Source: an uncultured bacterium (GTDB taxonomy: Bacteria; Bacillota; Clostridia; Oscillospirales; Ruminococcaceae). From it: a stretch of 64,000 bases of DNA. The notes below the pieces were generated by a model. It was not told where the DNA came from and made no database searches. It saw only the letters and a list, made by a program, of their open reading frames with translations. The stretch is taken from assembly GCA_905215965.1 (NCBI GenBank), contig CAJMSD010000011.1, forward strand, positions 21,720-85,719. The letters run 5' to 3'. The position numbers and the translations under genes were made by a program. Below, one piece after another: positions 61,374 through 64,000 of the stretch (position 1 is the first letter of the stretch; each line of letters starts with the position of its first letter).

Positions 61374-61450
61374 GTCTCAGTAGCTCAGCTGGATAGAGCA
61401 CACGCCTCCTAAGCGTGGGGTCGGAGGTTCAAATCCTCTCTGGGACGCCA
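61374..61450 (+). tRNA. tRNA-Arg (anticodon CCT)
   Basis: A complete 77-nt cloverleaf: acceptor GTCTCAG/CTGGGAC, D arm GCTC..GAGC, anticodon loop CTCCTAA (CCT, reads AGG), T arm GGAGG-TTCAAAT-CCTCT and encoded CCA. The integrative element begins at its 3' end, so its 3' portion is likely the attachment site. Confidence 0.95.
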
Positions 61451-61458
61451 GAAAGCAC

Positions 61459-61495
61459 CGCTGCAAGCCTTTTTCGGGGTTTGCAGCGTTTTTTT
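61459..61495 (+). terminator. Terminator after tRNA-Arg
   Basis: CGCTGCAAGCC/GGTTTGCAGCG stem followed by seven T, 8 bases past the CCA. Whether it belongs to the host or came with the element is open. Confidence 0.85.
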
Positions 61496-61505
61496 GTTCC
61501 TCCTT

Positions 61506-61543
61506 CTCCCGGTAATTTCGCTTCCGTTACCGGGAGATTTTTA
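61506..61543 (+). terminator. Second hairpin with T-run in the element edge
   Basis: CTCCCGGTAA/TTACCGGGAG (10-bp perfect) followed by ATTTTTA on the plus strand. It faces into the element, so it may shield the element from host transcription. Confidence 0.7.
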
Positions 61544-61561
61544 TACGCCGCATGATGTATA

Positions 61562-61622
61562 TTTGCTAATTGGACTCGAACGCTTTTCAGAAATTTGCTA
61601 AGAAAATTCTGCGTTTTGCTAA
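61562..61622 (+). repeat. Three phased TTTGCTAA repeats (candidate integrase arm sites)
   Basis: TTTGCTAA occurs at 61562-61569, 61594-61601 and 61615-61622 in the same orientation. Start-to-start spacings are 32 and 21 bases, close to three and two helical turns, so all lie on one DNA face, between the tRNA and int. GGACTCGAAC between the first two resembles a tRNA T-arm in reverse. Confidence 0.5.
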
Positions 61623-61636
61623 TTCGATTTTTCGGA

Positions 61637-63031
61637 TCACTTTGCCGGGGCTTGTGCCGCTATCAGGGCTGCGAGCGCACTCGCCAGCTCCGGCGACTTC
61701 TGAAGCTGCTCCACAAGGCTTTCAAGGTCCAGGGTCGCAGGTTCCGATTTTGCCGGTTCTTCAGGCGGACGGACGTTGCGAAGATCAGGCTTGGCATAGA
61801 AGGCAGTCTCGAATTTCTGAGCATTGACCTTTCTATCCTCGTCCAGAATGTGAGCATAGATACCGGTTATCATGTCGATCTCGGCATGGCCTGTATCGCC
61901 CTGGGTGGCTTTCAGATCGCCGTGGTTCAGTTTCAGTTTGTAAGTGGTACTGGAATGACGGAGAGAATGAAAGACCACCTTCGGCAGCCCTGCGTCCTCA
62001 CGGAGCTTTGCAAACTCTTTGAGGATGATCCGATCCTCGCAGGGCCGTCCATTGGGAAGTGCCACCACCAGATTGAAGTCCTGATACTCGTCGCCCAGAA
62101 AGCCTTTCAGCTCGTCCTGGGACTTCTTCCATTCCCGCAGGATGTAGGCAAGCGTTTTCGGCAGCCACACCTTACGGATACTGGAATCGGTTTTCGGCTT
62201 TTTCAGGATAATTCTTGTGCTGGTGTTCGGCATGAGCGGAGTGAAGATGTAATAGATATCCTTCTCACCCAGCGTTTCAATCGCCCGTTTGGAGGCCCTC
62301 GTCAGCTCCTTGTCGATGTAGACATAGGCATTATCCGCCGCAATATCTTCATCGGAAATATGGACGTTCTCCCAGGTCAACCCCAGGATTTCACCCATAC
62401 GCAGAGAGCAGGCAAAGGAAAGGTTCATCGCTACATAGAGCTTGCTGTCCGTGCATTTGTCCAGGGCAAGACGGATCATATCCGCTGTCCAGATATCCCG
62501 TTTCGCATACTCCGTTTTCGGGAGGATCACATTGTCAAAGGGATTTCTTGCAATGATTTCCCATCGTACCGCCTGCTTAAACGCACACCGCAGGAGCTTG
62601 ATGATTTTTTCAATGGTCTTGTCGCTGACATAGGTGGTAACGGCCTTTCGGGTCTTGGTAGACACCGACTTGGTTTTCTGTAAGGTTTGGATATAACCGT
62701 CAACCGCACGGGGAGTAACCGCCTGTACCTCCATATCACCGATGATCGGATTGATATAGTTCGCAATCAGTGCCGTTTGGCCGTCATACATAGACACGCC
62801 CCATTTCTTTTCTCCGTAAAGAGATACGAAGTCATAAAGGAACTCGGTGATCGTCTGATTGCTTGGCGGGAGAAAAGTTCCCGTGTGCTGCTGATTTTCG
62901 ATTTCCGCCTTGCGCTTTAAGGCCTCTTTGTGGGTATGCCAGGTTTCCCACTTCTGTTTGGTTTCTCCGTTTTCGTCCACATAGTTGTAAACAACGGAAT
63001 AGTTTTTCTTTCGCTTGATTATAGATGCCAT
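61637..63031 (-). CDS. int: Tyrosine recombinase (site-specific integrase)
   Basis: A 464-aa integrase. An N-terminal AP2-like arm-binding domain (MASIIKRKKNYSVVYNYVD...) is followed by a SAM-like core-binding region and the catalytic domain. Catalytic residues: Arg in SLRMGEILGLTWE, HSLRHSS (His-x-x-Arg) and the nucleophile Tyr in IDMITGIYAHI. A longer frame begins at GTG 63055; the ATG at 63031 has AAGGAAG upstream. It integrates and excises the element with Xis, encoded 20 bases upstream. Confidence 0.95.
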   Translation of the reverse strand: MASIIKRKKNYSVVYNYVDENGETKQKWETWHTHKEALKRKAEIENQQHTGTFLPPSNQTITEFLYDFVSLYGEKKWGVSMYDGQTALIANYINPIIGDMEVQAVTPRAVDGYIQTLQKTKSVSTKTRKAVTTYVSDKTIEKIIKLLRCAFKQAVRWEIIARNPFDNVILPKTEYAKRDIWTADMIRLALDKCTDSKLYVAMNLSFACSLRMGEILGLTWENVHISDEDIAADNAYVYIDKELTRASKRAIETLGEKDIYYIFTPLMPNTSTRIILKKPKTDSSIRKVWLPKTLAYILREWKKSQDELKGFLGDEYQDFNLVVALPNGRPCEDRIILKEFAKLREDAGLPKVVFHSLRHSSTTYKLKLNHGDLKATQGDTGHAEIDMITGIYAHILDEDRKVNAQKFETAFYAKPDLRNVRPPEEPAKSEPATLDLESLVEQLQKSPELASALAALIAAQAPAK

Positions 63032-63051
63032 ATCGTTCTTCCTTTCTTGGA

Positions 63052-63258
63052 TCACAGGTCGAGGGAGTCAAGCCACTCGTCAAATGACCGCTTGGAAATG
63101 CGTATGGCGTTACCAATTCGCACGATTTTAAAGTGCCCTTCTTTTACAAGGATATATGCGGAAGTTCTTCCGATGCCCAGGATTTGAGCAATATCGTCAA
63201 CCGTATACGTCCTTCTTTCAGGGGTTTCTTTCTTCGTGCCGTTCCATGTTTGAGACAT
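63052..63258 (-). CDS. xis: Excisionase-family DNA-binding protein (HTH_17)
   Basis: A 68-aa protein with a MerR-like winged helix: RTYTVDDIAQILGIGRTSAY, then FKIVRIGNAIRISKRSFDEW. Such Xis proteins bend attachment DNA and steer the integrase to excision. The ATG follows GAAAGGGGGG. It precedes int. Confidence 0.92.
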   Translation of the reverse strand: MSQTWNGTKKETPERRTYTVDDIAQILGIGRTSAYILVKEGHFKIVRIGNAIRISKRSFDEWLDSLDL

Positions 63259-63270
63259 GAGACCCCCCTT

Positions 63271-63327
63271 TCAGTTATGAAAAGGAACAGCACGAATATG
63301 TGTGGGTAATATAACTTCCACCATCAT
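63271..63327 (-). CDS. Possible 18-aa ORF between inverted repeats, upstream of xis
   Basis: ATGATGGTGGAAG... encodes MMVEVILPTHIRAVPFHN and ends 12 bases before the xis start. It lies between the arms of an inverted repeat: GGAACAGCACG (63284-63294) and CGTGCTGCTCC (63333-63343), one mismatch, 38 bases apart. No strong ribosome binding site. It may be a leader peptide or chance; the inverted repeat may be an operator or a hairpin in the xis leader. Confidence 0.3.
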   Translation of the reverse strand: MMVEVILPTHIRAVPFHN

Positions 63328-63344
63328 TTTACCGTGCTGCTCCG

Positions 63345-63784
63345 TGTTTGTCTGCTGCTAATTGAAAAGTTTACGATCTATCCATAAACTTTCAAAAAAG
63401 AAAAGTAGGCTTACGGACGGCTGCTGGCACAGCTCCACGGGAGTCTAACCCCGGCCCATGCTGATGGGTGCGGCGCACAATGCTTTGTGGGCGTTCAATG
63501 CGCGAGTATCTTTAACCCTGCCCGTGTGTCATCGCCCGCAAGCCGCCACGCTTGTTTTACGATCTGGTGCTGTTCGCTCGCCCGTTACAGTGGTCCCGTC
63601 CTGCGGACTTGAAACGAGGTCATGGCGCACCGGTCGTATGGCTCGGCACAAACAGGAATGTATCCGTTTGCCTTATACTGCGGCGTTGGCCTCCCAACGG
63701 GCTTTCTTTGTCAAGGTGCTGCCCCGGCTACGAAAGAGAGAAACAGGGAAAGGGTAAGCTGTTTCCGCTTTCAGACCGGGCTTG
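63345..63784. other. G+C-rich region without a convincing gene
   Basis: About 440 bases between xis and the partial HTH gene. Plus-strand frames of up to about 99 codons are open, but they have no ribosome binding site, an Arg-rich biased composition and run against the flanking genes. Elements of this type often carry regulatory DNA here. I see no promoter or RNA fold I can name. Confidence 0.4.
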
Positions 63785-64000
63785 TCAGCTCATGCTGACA
63801 ATGGAATGAATGAGCTTGATCTCCAATCGGCGCTTCATGTACTCGTCCACCCGAACATGGGGCTGGCCGTCAGGCTCGTAAAGCGTCCGGGTACAGAGCT
63901 TATTGATATAGCCCTCATAATATCGGAGTACCTGATCCACAGCCTGAGAGTCCCCGTCACGGGCGGCGTCAATCACCGAAAGAGGAAGAAGCTCCTTGCC
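63785..64000 (-). CDS. Helix-turn-helix (HTH_16-type) conjugative-element regulator, partial
   Basis: The frame is open to the window edge (a start at GTG 63976 is only apparent; GKELLPLS precedes it). It reads PLSVIDAARDGDSQAVDQVL, then YYEGYINKLCTRTLYEPDG, VDEYMKRRLEIKLI: the pattern of the small sigma-70-region-2-like/HTH_16 protein found beside xis-int in Tn916- and Tn1549-like elements. The visible part is 71 residues to the TGA stop; the N-terminus lies outside. Its likely role is control of the element's own transcription. Confidence 0.85.
   Translation of the reverse strand, partial: GKELLPLSVIDAARDGDSQAVDQVLRYYEGYINKLCTRTLYEPDGQPHVRVDEYMKRRLEIKLIHSIVSMS

Larger units (their letters stand above)
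61451..64000. mobile_element. Left end of an integrative (probably conjugative) element, runs off the window
   Basis: From the tRNA-Arg 3' end onward, base composition rises visibly in G+C and the genes are int, xis and an HTH_16-type regulator in the order and orientation typical of Tn916/Tn1549-related conjugative elements. Integration at a tRNA 3' end is usual for tyrosine recombinases. No conjugation genes are in view; they should lie beyond 64000. The exact attL cannot be fixed without the right end. Confidence 0.8.

Noticed and set aside
63458..63757. Plus-strand 99-codon open frame in the element
   Set aside because: No ribosome binding site, low-complexity Arg-rich translation, opposite to int/xis, and another long frame overlaps it; typical of open frames in G+C-rich DNA.
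1..64000. CRISPR array, prophage or insertion sequence
   Set aside because: I saw no evenly spaced repeat-spacer series, no phage structural genes and no transposase; the only mobile DNA is the element from 61451 onward.

Overview
The window reads as chromosomal DNA of an anaerobic, low-to-mid G+C, plant-fibre-degrading clostridium, most likely a Ruminococcus or a close relative in the Oscillospiraceae. Evidence for this is a secreted GH10 xylanase ending in a type-I-like dockerin (a cellulosome component), a HydABC-type trimeric [FeFe]-hydrogenase, a class-A RNase P RNA, T-box and PyrR attenuators, and many TTGACA-17-TATAAT promoters with AGGAGG-type ribosome binding sites. I cannot fix the species from sequence alone.

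Layout. 1-7.8 kb: the 3' end of asnA, then a minus-strand alpha-glucan operon (phosphorylase, glucose/maltose-type PTS, a phosphatase-fold enzyme, 4-alpha-glucanotransferase) and a small DUF4177 locus. 7.8-12 kb: hydCBA. 12.5-15.4 kb: plus-strand small genes (DUF4250, a secreted repeat protein, an aldo/keto reductase, a DUF3795 protein). 15.5-22.6 kb: a tight polyamine operon (speA, speE, carboxyspermidine dehydrogenase, nspC, aguA, aguB) behind a roughly 285-nt structured RNA. 22.7-30.8 kb: hflX, then comEC-holA-RNase M5-like with an MBOAT/DHHW pair appended. 30.3-39 kb: a PRTase, a HIT protein, alaS with its T-box, a penicillin-binding protein, dtd, sirtuin, yjbQ, nth, a lipoprotein and rnpB. 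39.4-44.8 kb: the xylanase and a divergent DEAD-box helicase. 44.8-55.9 kb: degV, trmL, ruvX and the UMP pathway (pyrR-pyrC-pyrF-carA-carB and pyrK-pyrD). 56-61.1 kb: a GH59-like protein coupled to trmB, a phosphoesterase and an MscS channel. 61.3-64 kb: two tandem tRNA-Arg(CCT)-like sequences, the second intact, at the edge of a G+C-richer integrative element (int, xis, a small HTH protein running off the end).

How genes work together. The alpha-glucan operon would import a sugar by PTS and process maltodextrins by MalQ and phosphorylase. HydABC would dispose of fermentation electrons as H2 from NADH plus reduced ferredoxin. The polyamine operon encodes arginine to agmatine to N-carbamoylputrescine to putrescine, then two alternative aminopropyl routes. 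PyrR controls the pyr operon through a leader attenuator, with a second promoter ahead of pyrK.

Most interesting unexplained items: the multibranched RNA ahead of speA; an MBOAT/DHHW acyltransfer pair in which both partners have lost signature residues; a GH59-like enzyme with no signal peptide but a C-terminal membrane segment; a terminator-like hairpin whose 3' arm is also a ribosome binding site and whose U-run supplies a TTG start; and helically phased repeats beside the broken and intact tRNA-Arg copies at the element edge.
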